The notes beneath the pieces were generated by a model. It saw nothing but the letters and a program-made list of their open reading frames with translations. It searched no databases and was not told the DNA's origin. Of a stretch of DNA of 64,000 bases, positions 8,728 to 16,541 are shown in pieces. Where the stretch lies: the NCBI GenBank assembly GCA_965231815.1, contig OZ246890.1, positions 2,666,001 to 2,730,000 of the forward strand. The letters run 5' to 3'. The DNA is from JAPPFW01 sp965231815 (GTDB lineage Bacteria; Actinomycetota; Acidimicrobiia; Spongiisociales; Spongiisociaceae). The position numbers and the translations under genes are program-made. Position 1 is the first letter of the stretch, and each line of letters starts with the position of its first letter.

Positions 8728-9532
8728 ATGCCGTTCCATCTGGGATGGGCTGATATCAATGCCAAGGTTGAGGATTGGCTGGAAGTTGTGACCGCACAAC
8801 CACAGGACTATGTGGATTGGCGAAGGATGGTTCGGTCCGGCGGTTTCCCGTTTCCCGCTCTACACCTGACATCCGACCGGGAACGGTCGGTGTGGTTCGA
8901 TGGCTACATATGTACGTATCTCGAACGCGACCTGCAGGCCACTCTCCTCGATCGCCGCCCTACCCGACTTCCGGCGACTGATGCGAGCAACGGCTCTTCG
9001 AATAGGCGGGCTTGTCAACCAGACCAAACTCGGACGCGACGTAGCGCTGCCCCAGTCCACGGTCCATCGCTACCTGAACCTCCTCGAGACTTCATACTTG
9101 CTGGTAAGGCTTCCCGCCTACGCGGTAAATCGGACCAAACGACTCATCAAGTCGCCGAAGCTCTACTGGGGGGATACGGGCGTGGCCATGCATCTCACGC
9201 AGGAAACGGCGCCCGGGGGCGCACACTTGGAGAACCTGGTCCTGAACGATCTGCTGGCCTGGAGGGACGCGCGGCTTGCCAGGGCAGAGATTCTCTACTG
9301 GCGTACGACGGCCGGAGAAGAAGTGGACTTCGTGGTGGAGGCGGGGGACAAACTGTTGCCGATCGAGGTCAAGTCAACCAGCCGGCCACGTTTCCGGGAC
9401 ATCCGCAACCTGCTCAGGTTCCAAACCGAGTATGCCGACCAGGTCGAGGGCGGGCTCCTGCTCCACACCGGTGACACCGTCGAATGGCCGGCCCCCGGAG
9501 TCCTCGCCGCTCCCTGGTGGCAAGTGCTGTGA
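8728..9532 (+). pseudogene. AAA/DUF4143 ATPase, C-terminal fragment with internal frameshift
   Basis: Carries the C-terminal DUF4143 half matching the N-terminal fragment at 5861-6190. In one frame: VEDWLEVVTAQPQDYVDWRRMVRSGGFPFPALHLTSD and WFDGYICTYLERDLQ. Near base 8940 the frame changes by one base, and the continuation is SSIAALPDFRRLMRATALRIGGLVNQT, LGRDVALPQSTVHRYLNLLETSYLLV, then a PD-(D/E)XK-like tail EEVDFVVEAGDKLLPIEVKSTSRP ending at 9532. It lacks the Walker motifs and has a second lesion, so it is a pseudogene. The IEVKS motif is typical for the family C-terminus. Confidence 0.82.
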
Positions 9533-9551
9533 TCTTGGCCGACTGTCGACC

Positions 9552-10805
9552 TCAGACACCTTCCAGAAGGCCTAACGACTCGGCGTTCTCCTCGACGTAG
9601 CCGGCCACCTCATCTACCGCCGAAGTGAAGCCGCCGGCCGCCCTGCTGAGATTGGCGAGCGCCGCGCGGCGGGCCGAGCCGTCCTCGGGTACCGGCAGGC
9701 GGAGCCCCTCCAGCATCGCTTCCGCCGGGGGAACGAGACCGGCGGCCATCTCGATAACTACCGCTCCACGGTCCGCGAGAGGTTCTGGAACCTCGTGGTT
9801 CCCGACTGCCTCCCGCAAGGCCGTAATCCGGTCTAGCACCTCGATGAGAGCCGATTCGGTGACGCGGTAGGTGGCGTCGGGTTCCTTGCTATCCCAGGCC
9901 AGGTTGGTCTCGTTGCTGGATTCCACCAACTCGGCCAGCATCACTTTGAATCGGGACAAACCCTGTACGTAGGCCGTTGCTTCAACCGAGAGTGTCCCGG
10001 AAGCCTGGGAGGTGGTGGTTGTGGTTGTTTCTTCCGGCGGATCGACGATCGGCTGCGTGGAAGCGGTGGTGGTTGGTGACATGGTGGTCAAACCCAGGTC
10101 CGACGCGTTTTCCTCCATGTACAGGAGCAGATCGTCCACGCTGCGATTGAACACGTCCACACCCACGATGAAATCGGTAAGAGCTGCCCTCCTGACGGTT
10201 CCGTCGTCAGGAGGCGGGAGACGCAGACCCGCCAGCACCTCCGAGACCAGATCGGCTAGCCTCACCGCATTCTGGAGAGGTCCCTCAGGAGCGTCGTACC
10301 GGTCGCGGAGAGCGTCCGGAACTACTTGGCTTCGCACCATCTGCCCGAAATCTCCGACCCTCTGAACCACATCGACGATCGATGCTTCAACGTCATCAAA
10401 TCGGACTCCGGTCACTGCCCGGTTGTCCCAGTCGGAATTGGCGGCGCTGATCTCGACGACCATCCCTTGCAGAGTGACTTTGAAACCGTCCAGGGCCTCC
10501 CGGTAGGCCGACCCCTCGGGGCTCAGTACCTCAAAGAGCACCGTAGGCGAGGTCGTGGTTCTCGCCTCCTCCTGGCCGGATGTACTCGAAGTGGTCCCGC
10601 CGGTCGTAACCGAGGGATTCGAACCGGTAGAGGGTTCAGGCTCTCCACCCGTTTCCATCGCCGTTGTCTCCGGGAGTGAAGAGGAGTCGGTCTCGGGCGA
10701 GTTCTCCCGTGTCAGAACGAAAACGAGTACCGCCACGACAACAACGCCGAACAAGACGTGCGCGTATCGATTCCGCACCAGCGGTCCCTGCCGATCTGCA
10801 CTCAT
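9552..10805 (-). CDS. membrane-anchored protein with tandem duplicated domain, unknown function
   Basis: A 417-residue protein I do not recognise. A single N-terminal membrane segment (HVLFGVVVVAVLVFVLT, residues ~15-31) precedes a ~60-residue Ser/Thr/Glu-rich linker. Two homologous ~145-residue units follow, separated by a second Thr-rich linker (ETTTTTTSQ). The units share FKV-L--LV/VV, a central D-R-V-V, GLRLPPPDDGTVRRAAL versus GLRLPVPEDGSARRAAL, and YMEENASDLGL versus YVEENAESLGL. The topology suggests an extracytoplasmic helical domain pair held at the membrane. The tail of the gene converges on the ATPase pseudogene. No catalytic motif is visible. Confidence 0.75.
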   Translation of the reverse strand: MSADRQGPLVRNRYAHVLFGVVVVAVLVFVLTRENSPETDSSSLPETTAMETGGEPEPSTGSNPSVTTGGTTSSTSGQEEARTTTSPTVLFEVLSPEGSAYREALDGFKVTLQGMVVEISAANSDWDNRAVTGVRFDDVEASIVDVVQRVGDFGQMVRSQVVPDALRDRYDAPEGPLQNAVRLADLVSEVLAGLRLPPPDDGTVRRAALTDFIVGVDVFNRSVDDLLLYMEENASDLGLTTMSPTTTASTQPIVDPPEETTTTTTSQASGTLSVEATAYVQGLSRFKVMLAELVESSNETNLAWDSKEPDATYRVTESALIEVLDRITALREAVGNHEVPEPLADRGAVVIEMAAGLVPPAEAMLEGLRLPVPEDGSARRAALANLSRAAGGFTSAVDEVAGYVEENAESLGLLEGV

Positions 10806-11053
10806 GCGCCACCCCTACCACGGACCACGAGACGTCTGCTCCGTACTCGCTCGCTGGGCGAATACCCGGTCGCCATACCCAGCCGTTCTCCTCCAACCTT
10901 GTGTGAGTAACGAGAATGATCTTATAGCCTGACACGCGCCGTTTCGCGCCAATCCGGCCTAGATCTCCCAACACCAACTGAATAGGTTCGGGAGGGCAAC
11001 CGAACGGACAAGTTGATAGATTCCATCCTGAGCGACCATGGAGGTAAGTGAGG

Positions 11054-11413
11054 ATGATCAAACTCATCGGGACGGCATATAAGAGGGACGACTTCACATC
11101 GGAGGAGTTCTTCGACTACTGGTTTGACGTTCATGCGCCGATCTCCGCCAAGCTACCCGGACTGCGCGGTTACGTAGTGTCGGAGGTGGTACGGAAACTG
11201 GGCGGGGAACTTGAAACCGAGGCCTTCGTCGAGCAGTGGTATGACGATGAGGACGCCTGGGACCGAGCCTCCGCCACCGACCAAGCCTCTCTCGCCTGGG
11301 AGGACGTGGGCAAGTACGCCAAAACCACCGGGACCTTCTGGGTAGTCAAGGAACATGTAATCGTTCCTCCACCGGACCGCGGTCCGGGCCTCGCTGATTC
11401 GTGGAAGGAGTGA
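11054..11413 (+). CDS. EthD domain protein
   Basis: A 119-residue ferredoxin-like (dimeric alpha-beta barrel) EthD protein: MIKLIGTAYKRDDFTSEEFFDYWFDVHAPISAKLPGLRGYVVSE at the N-terminus, where the YW--VHAP motif is the family signature, followed by FVEQWYDDEDAWDRA. EthD proteins are small proteins of unclear catalytic role, found beside oxidative or dehalogenating catabolic genes. ATG 11054 is chosen over GTG 11048 because GGAGG (11040-11044) then lies 9 nt upstream. The next gene, an SDR, begins 2 nt after the stop, so they form one operon. Confidence 0.83.
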   Translation: MIKLIGTAYKRDDFTSEEFFDYWFDVHAPISAKLPGLRGYVVSEVVRKLGGELETEAFVEQWYDDEDAWDRASATDQASLAWEDVGKYAKTTGTFWVVKEHVIVPPPDRGPGLADSWKE

Positions 11414-11415
11414 GA

Positions 11416-12201
11416 ATGGGGCGATTCGAAGGCAAGAACGTTTTTGTTACCGGCGCCGGTAGCGGCTTCGGGAGGCGTACCGCGCAGCGGTTCGCCGAGG
11501 AAGGGGCTCGTCACATATATATGGTGGACTACAACCGGCAGCGGCTGGATGAGACCGCCCCCACCATCGAAGCATTCGGGGCGATCCCACACAAGATATG
11601 CCTGGACATGGGTGAAATGGACAACTGCGTGGATGCCATGGCCCGAGCCTTGGCTATCGACCCGAAGTTGGATGTGCTGGTGTCCAATGCCGCCGCGTGG
11701 AACGACGAGCAATTCATTAACTTAACCAACTCCGATTGGCGACGAATCCTCTCTGTAAACCTAGACGCCTACTTCGTTCTGGCGCGTGAAGCGGCCGCTG
11801 CAATGAAGAAGACCGGTGGGGGAGTGATTCTGTTCACCGCGTCGATCGTCGCTATGGGTCATGGCCGCGGCTTCACCGCGTACTGCGTTTCCAAGGCGGC
11901 GCTGGTTTCCCTGGCCAGAGCGATTGCAGTCGAGTGCGCCCCCTACGGGATAAGGGCGAATTGTGTTAGCCCCGGCCCCGCCGACACCCAGCAATCAGTA
12001 GACCTGGTTGGCGAGGAACTGATGAACAAGTGGCGCCAACACGGCTTTCCGGTTGTCCCGGCCAACCGGTTGGCGGACGACATCGACATTGCCGAAGCCT
12101 TCCTGTATCTAGCGTCCGATGCGGCCAAGTACGTCAGCGGAGTTAACTTGATAGTCGACGGCGCCCTCACGGCCCAGACCTATGACGTGCCTGAACACTG
12201 A
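11416..12201 (+). CDS. short-chain dehydrogenase/reductase (SDR)
   Basis: Classical SDR of 261 residues that would oxidise or reduce a hydroxyl/keto group with NAD(P). The Rossmann glycine motif TGAGSGFG is near residues 12-19, the SNAAAWND block near ~90, and the catalytic tetrad region shows TASIVAMGHGRGFTAYCVSK, giving Ser, Tyr and Lys. The C-terminus LIVDGALTA is typical. ATG 11416 (GGAAGGAG upstream) is preferred to GTG 11401. Co-transcribed with the EthD gene; the pair probably acts on a shared, unidentified substrate. Confidence 0.86.
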   Translation: MGRFEGKNVFVTGAGSGFGRRTAQRFAEEGARHIYMVDYNRQRLDETAPTIEAFGAIPHKICLDMGEMDNCVDAMARALAIDPKLDVLVSNAAAWNDEQFINLTNSDWRRILSVNLDAYFVLAREAAAAMKKTGGGVILFTASIVAMGHGRGFTAYCVSKAALVSLARAIAVECAPYGIRANCVSPGPADTQQSVDLVGEELMNKWRQHGFPVVPANRLADDIDIAEAFLYLASDAAKYVSGVNLIVDGALTAQTYDVPEH

Positions 12202-12239
12202 CACGGACACTCACACCGTGGTAACGGGTAGGTAACCGT

Positions 12240-13406
12240 TCAACGGCCGGCCAGATCCACCGCTGTGCCGGCCAGGATCTCGGCCGCTAGAGCAGTCTCC
12301 TCGATGCCCACCCACTCCTCGTCGGAATGTGCCTGGTCGATACTGCCCGGTCCGAAAACGACACAACTGATTCCGGCCGGTCCGAAGGCGGAGGCGTCGG
12401 TGCCATAGGTCACGCCTATCGGCTCGGTTGGCTCTCCAAGTACGGCTTGACGAGACCGTCCTAGCGCGAGCACCACCGGGCTGTTGATCGGCGTGTCCAG
12501 AGCCGCCGTCACCAGAAACGGATCCCTCCGCTGTACGCGCACTCCCTGCAAACCGTCCAGGAGGCGATCGAATCCGGCCAGCACCTCGCCGGCGTCCTCT
12601 CCGGGGATCACCCTCCGGTCAAGGCCGATGACACATTCGGCGGGAACCACGTTCATGCCCGACCCTCCGTTAATGGTGGTGACGGTCAAGGTGGCCGGAC
12701 CCACCAAACGGTGACCATCCGCATCGAGGGACGGAATGTAGTCGCCTTCTAGAGACTCGAGAACCCTGGACATGGCATGGATGGCGTTGCGTCCGAGATG
12801 GGGTTTGGACGAGTGGGCCGGAATACCGGAAGTGGAGATCTCGAAACGGACAACCCCTTTGTGGGCAGTGGCTATCTCGAGACCGGTCGGCTCGCCGACC
12901 ACCGCCATCTCGATCTCCGGGTGCTCCACGACCAGAGCCTCGGCGCCGGTACCGGCCACCTCCTCATCGATACCCCCTACCAAGATGACCGTGGCCCGCT
13001 CGGATCGGTCGATGGATCTGAGCAACCGGAGCGATTCGACCATCGATACCAGGGAACCCTTCGTATCACATGCGCCCCGCCCGTACACCGAGCCCCCTGA
13101 AGAGATGGCTCTTGTCGTGGCCTTGCCCGATAGGCCAACCGTATCTAGGTGGGCGTGGAACATGACCACCGGCGCTCCGTCGCACCCGGGAAGCGTCGCC
13201 ACGATGTTGTCTCTACCCTTCGGGTGAACGACCTCCCGCACCGGACTGAACCCGTCCGCTTCCAGATCAGCAAAAAGCACATCGGCTAGGGGAGCTTCGC
13301 CTTGACCACCATCGATTGCCGGATTGACGGAATGGGTACCTACGTAGCGGAGGAGGAGACGCTCCACTCGGTCACGATCGGCCCGGCTAGCGAAGTTGAG
13401 AACCAT
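12240..13406 (-). CDS. M20 family metallopeptidase (ArgE/DapE/CPG2-like)
   Basis: Cytoplasmic co-catalytic zinc amidohydrolase of 388 residues. All metal-site boxes are present: HAHLDTV (His and Asp of site 1), GRGACDTKGS (bridging Asp), DEEVAGTG (catalytic Glu plus ligand) and GEPTGLE. The dimerisation/lid domain follows (TAHKGVVRFEISTSGIPAHSS, NVVPAECVIGLDRRVIPGED). The family deacylates N-acyl amino acids or dipeptides (ArgE, DapE, carboxypeptidase G2), and the sequence does not discriminate. It is divergent from the Ntn hydrolase at 13478 and convergent with the SDR. Fits the local theme of peptide and amide breakdown. Confidence 0.86.
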   Translation of the reverse strand: MVLNFASRADRDRVERLLLRYVGTHSVNPAIDGGQGEAPLADVLFADLEADGFSPVREVVHPKGRDNIVATLPGCDGAPVVMFHAHLDTVGLSGKATTRAISSGGSVYGRGACDTKGSLVSMVESLRLLRSIDRSERATVILVGGIDEEVAGTGAEALVVEHPEIEMAVVGEPTGLEIATAHKGVVRFEISTSGIPAHSSKPHLGRNAIHAMSRVLESLEGDYIPSLDADGHRLVGPATLTVTTINGGSGMNVVPAECVIGLDRRVIPGEDAGEVLAGFDRLLDGLQGVRVQRRDPFLVTAALDTPINSPVVLALGRSRQAVLGEPTEPIGVTYGTDASAFGPAGISCVVFGPGSIDQAHSDEEWVGIEETALAAEILAGTAVDLAGR

Positions 13407-13415
13407 GTATGAACC

Positions 13416-13444
13416 TTACCCAGCCATCGAACGCCTCCTACAAT
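13416..13444 (+). promoter_or_regulatory. possible sigma-70-type promoter for the Ntn hydrolase
   Basis: In the 71-bp divergent gap before 13478 there is TTACCC (13416-13421) and TACAAT (13439-13444) separated by 17 bp. The -10 is close to consensus, the -35 weak. Position fits a ~30-nt leader for the gene at 13478. Purely pattern-based. Confidence 0.35.
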
Positions 13445-13477
13445 TCTCGTTCTTAGAACTCGAACGGGAGTAACACC

Positions 13478-14287
13478 ATGTGCACCACCGGATTCCTCCG
13501 TCTCGGTCCCGACGACTACCTGTTGTTCAAGAACAAGGACTTCGGTCGTGACGCTTTCGACGATCGATTGGTCCTCGAAACGGACGTATTCGGTGTGGAG
13601 GGCATCACCACTTGGTTTGGTACCGATCCGAACCTGGACCGCTTCTCGGGCTTTTCCATCGGCGCCAACTCATCCGGCCTCCTCGTATGTGATGCGAATG
13701 TTCGGACCCTGCCTGACCACGCCAACTACGACGATCTAGTCGAGATCGCTCTTCGGGAGGGCGACGACGTAGATTCCGGAGTTGCCGCTGTTCGAAGAGC
13801 GGTGGCCGCGCAGCCTTATCTTTGGGGAAACCTGATCCTCATCGACAACCATACCCAGGCTGCAGTAGAGGTCAGGAGTCGAGAAACGGCGGTGCTCCGA
13901 CCTGCCGGCGCCACCGCGCGGGCCAACCATCACACAAAGCTCGGAATCCATCCTGGTAACGACGACACCGTTACTACCGAAGCCCGGATGAGTTCCGCCC
14001 AGCGGCACTTGGACCGGGCGGGAACGGTGGACGACGTCCTAGCGCTGATACGGAGCCATGACCAGGGTGATACGGGGATCTGCAACCACACCAACTACAC
14101 GACGGTGTACAGCTACGTGCTCAGGCACAGGGCAGGAAGGACGACCCTCCTCGTCCGGCGTGGCAGACCCTGCGGGACCCAACCGCTGGTCGAGCTTCCG
14201 TTACCCATTGGTGAAACCTGGTCACCCCAGGCAGCCGCGGACTTTATGACTCGCTACCCGTCGTCGAGGGTGCCTACCTCCGTCTGA
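13478..14287 (+). CDS. Ntn-hydrolase of the C45/acyltransferase type
   Basis: A 269-residue N-terminal nucleophile amidohydrolase. The chain begins Met-Cys-Thr-Thr, so removal of Met exposes Cys2 as nucleophile, as in penicillin acyltransferase (peptidase C45) and choloylglycine hydrolases. Supporting motifs are LLFKNKDFGRD (the N-K/R-D box), GFSIGANSSGLLVCDAN, WGNLILIDN and ATARANHHTKL. The family hydrolyses amide bonds of acylated amino acids, bile salts or beta-lactams. No signal peptide is seen. It lies divergently beside the M20 peptidase, another amide-cleaving enzyme. Confidence 0.78.
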   Translation: MCTTGFLRLGPDDYLLFKNKDFGRDAFDDRLVLETDVFGVEGITTWFGTDPNLDRFSGFSIGANSSGLLVCDANVRTLPDHANYDDLVEIALREGDDVDSGVAAVRRAVAAQPYLWGNLILIDNHTQAAVEVRSRETAVLRPAGATARANHHTKLGIHPGNDDTVTTEARMSSAQRHLDRAGTVDDVLALIRSHDQGDTGICNHTNYTTVYSYVLRHRAGRTTLLVRRGRPCGTQPLVELPLPIGETWSPQAAADFMTRYPSSRVPTSV

Positions 14288-14486
14288 ATAGGTTTTGTCT
14301 GGACCTCCTTTCTCGTTGGGAAAGTGTACGTTTACGCACGCTCTACAAGATAGGCAGGCAGCGCGGGATCTCGGAAGCTACGGTACCGAGATCCGCAAGT
14401 CCTTCGCACTGCTTCACTGTCAAGAACCGCATGCAGCGCCGTCGCAGCGTGAAACAGCCGGGACAGTCGGGAGGGCCGAATCAGAA

Positions 14487-15233
14487 TCACAACCGGAAAC
14501 CGAGGGCTATATCACGCAGATGCTTCCGGCGCTGCCCGGCGTCAGGGATCACCGTGTGTACCAGGTTCCAGAAATCGGAGGAGTGGTTTCTGATCGTAAG
14601 GTGAGCAAGCTCATGCACCACCACGTATTCGATCAAGGTCGGATCAAGCATCACTACCCTCCAGTTGAACCTTAAGGTACCGTCAGGCCCGCAGCTGCCC
14701 CAGCGGCTTTTCTGGTTCCGTATGAGTATCCGGGACTTCTCCTCCCTGCCCAATACCGGCCACCACAGGTCTACCATCTCCGGAAGGACTTCCGATGCGC
14801 GCGCCTTGTACCATTCGAGAAAGGCGCCACCCACCTGTTCCCTGCGGAGTTCATGGTCGAGACCGGCCGGCTCGATCACAGTGAATCTTCCCTCCGACAT
14901 CCGTACCTGAGGAATCCGCACACCCGTCGCTTCAAAGCACATCGGTACTTCACGGCCGAGGTAAGGCAAGGTCTCCCCGTCGGTAAACCGCAACGGCTCG
15001 ATCGCATCGAACCTGTCCGTATGTTCCAGTATCCATGAAGCCCTATCACGTACGAATCTTCGCAAGTCACGATCGGAAGCTGCCCACGGTGCGTAGACCC
15101 TCACCCCTTCCTTGCTCACCTTTACCTCGATAGTCTTCTTCCGTCGCTTACTCCGGCGCACTTCGTACTCGATGGATCGGTCACCGTATTCGATGGTGTC
15201 TCGGTCGATCACTACATAAACCCTTCCGTACAT
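14487..15233 (-). CDS. YgjP/WLM-type zinc metallopeptidase (DUF45)
   Basis: A 248-residue protein of the YgjP-like family (formerly DUF45). N-terminal SIEYEVRRSKRRKKTIEVKVSKEGVRVYAP is characteristic, then a helical region WILEHTDRF, then LIRNQKSRWGSCGPDGTLRFNWR and the zinc-binding helix YVVVHELAHLTIRNHSSDFW (HExxH plus downstream H). YgjP-type proteins are cytoplasmic putative proteases, often found beside restriction-modification genes in other genomes, but here none is adjacent. It stands alone between non-coding gaps of ~200-230 bp (14288-14486 and 15234-15466) in which I see nothing. Confidence 0.85.
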   Translation of the reverse strand: MYGRVYVVIDRDTIEYGDRSIEYEVRRSKRRKKTIEVKVSKEGVRVYAPWAASDRDLRRFVRDRASWILEHTDRFDAIEPLRFTDGETLPYLGREVPMCFEATGVRIPQVRMSEGRFTVIEPAGLDHELRREQVGGAFLEWYKARASEVLPEMVDLWWPVLGREEKSRILIRNQKSRWGSCGPDGTLRFNWRVVMLDPTLIEYVVVHELAHLTIRNHSSDFWNLVHTVIPDAGQRRKHLRDIALGFRL

Positions 15234-15466
15234 CGATCAGCAAGACCTGGCGGGTCGGTCATCCGGCGCTGATATTCCACCCCCCTCCCAGGAGCACCGG
15301 AGAGGTCGGCGCCATGTCGAAACCACCTCTCACGAAGCCTAGGCATCGGTCGTTGTGCGACGGTTATGACGACTGCTCGCGTCCTATCTCTCCTTTGAAT
15401 ACACCACTCGATCCATCATGTCTAGGGTTTGGTTATGTTGTAGTAATTTGTTGGAGACCTGAGGAA

Positions 15467-16447
15467 CTATCCGGCCCCGGAAGGTGGTTCGATCCGCCCG
15501 GCAGCCAGGAGGCGGCGGAAGTTCTCTATCGTTCCGGATACGCCATCCTCTAGGGAGCGTTGCCGGAAACCGATGATCCGGTCCAATCCGGCGCCATCGA
15601 TGATCGAGGGCAGTGGGAAAGGGTCGGTATCGAAAGTGGTCTCGACTCCCGGACAGGTGTTGTCGATAATCTCTGCAACCTCGGAGATGTCAGCCACCGG
15701 ACCGCCCACGTTGTGAACCAACGCGGTTTCTGATTCGAGCCGGGCGGCCGCAATGAAGATGGCCGCCATGTCCTGGGCGTGCTGGTAGGTGACCGCTCCA
15801 CCGTATCCGATGTGTCCGGACTGTCCCGCGGCGGCTGCCAGCATTACCCGGGTGGCGCCCGACGTGAGTCCTTGATCCCGCCCGACCCCGTAGATCACCG
15901 AAGGTCGAAGCCCCACTGATCCGACCCCCCAATCGGCCGCGTAAATGCGGGCCGTCCATTCGTTAGCCTGCTTGTACGCGCCGTACAGGGTGGCGGGCGC
16001 CGCAGGCGAATCGTCGTGGACTACCCCACCTTCATACATGTCGGCCGGACCGAAGACCCCGATGGAACTTGCGTAGGTGACGCCCCGCACCTGCCCTCCC
16101 GATCGGCGGGCGGATTCCAGCACGTTCAGCGTACCGGTCACATTCACCAGAGAGCCGTTGATAGGATCGGCCGCACAGAATGGGACCTGAAGTCCCGCCA
16201 GGTGGACTATGTGGGTGATGCCCTCTTCCCTAACCACCCGCTCAACTGCCGAGATGTCCCTGATGTCCCCCTTCTTGATGGCCACCCCCGACATCTCGTC
16301 ATCGCCCAACACCAGACGTAGCCGGTAAGGGTCGTCTGCAATGTCGAACGCCACCACCGCAGTGCCCTGCTTGATTAGTTCGTGAACCGCCCAAGCTCCT
16401 ATGCACCCGCCCGATCCGGTTACGAGAATGCGCTCGGTATCGATCAT
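15467..16447 (-). CDS. NAD-dependent epimerase/dehydratase (extended SDR)
   Basis: Extended SDR of ~326 residues. The Rossmann motif VTGSGGCIGAWAV is at the N-terminus, GDIRD (adenine contact) near residue ~65, THIVHLAG near ~85, the catalytic Ser in YASSIGVFGP, and Tyr/Lys in LYGAYKQANEW. Such enzymes epimerise or dehydrate nucleotide sugars or reduce lactones and aldehydes; the substrate is not evident. An ATG at 16447 with GGGAGG 11 nt upstream is chosen over the longer GTG start at 16483. Divergent from peptide transporter 1, with a ~95-bp AT-richer gap that should hold both promoters. Confidence 0.84.
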   Translation of the reverse strand: MIDTERILVTGSGGCIGAWAVHELIKQGTAVVAFDIADDPYRLRLVLGDDEMSGVAIKKGDIRDISAVERVVREEGITHIVHLAGLQVPFCAADPINGSLVNVTGTLNVLESARRSGGQVRGVTYASSIGVFGPADMYEGGVVHDDSPAAPATLYGAYKQANEWTARIYAADWGVGSVGLRPSVIYGVGRDQGLTSGATRVMLAAAAGQSGHIGYGGAVTYQHAQDMAAIFIAAARLESETALVHNVGGPVADISEVAEIIDNTCPGVETTFDTDPFPLPSIIDGAGLDRIIGFRQRSLEDGVSGTIENFRRLLAAGRIEPPSGAG

Positions 16448-16541
16448 TTCGATCATTCCTCCCAGTCTTTTGTCCAAGGTCACACCATTTATAGATAAGA
16501 TAATGTGCTAGGCATAGGGCGCGATCGAAGGAGGGACGCGT

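Noticed and set aside
10612..10632. tRNA-like GATTCGAACCGGT string
   Set aside because: It is part of the Ser/Thr-rich linker coding region of the duplicated-domain protein, and no cloverleaf can be built around it.
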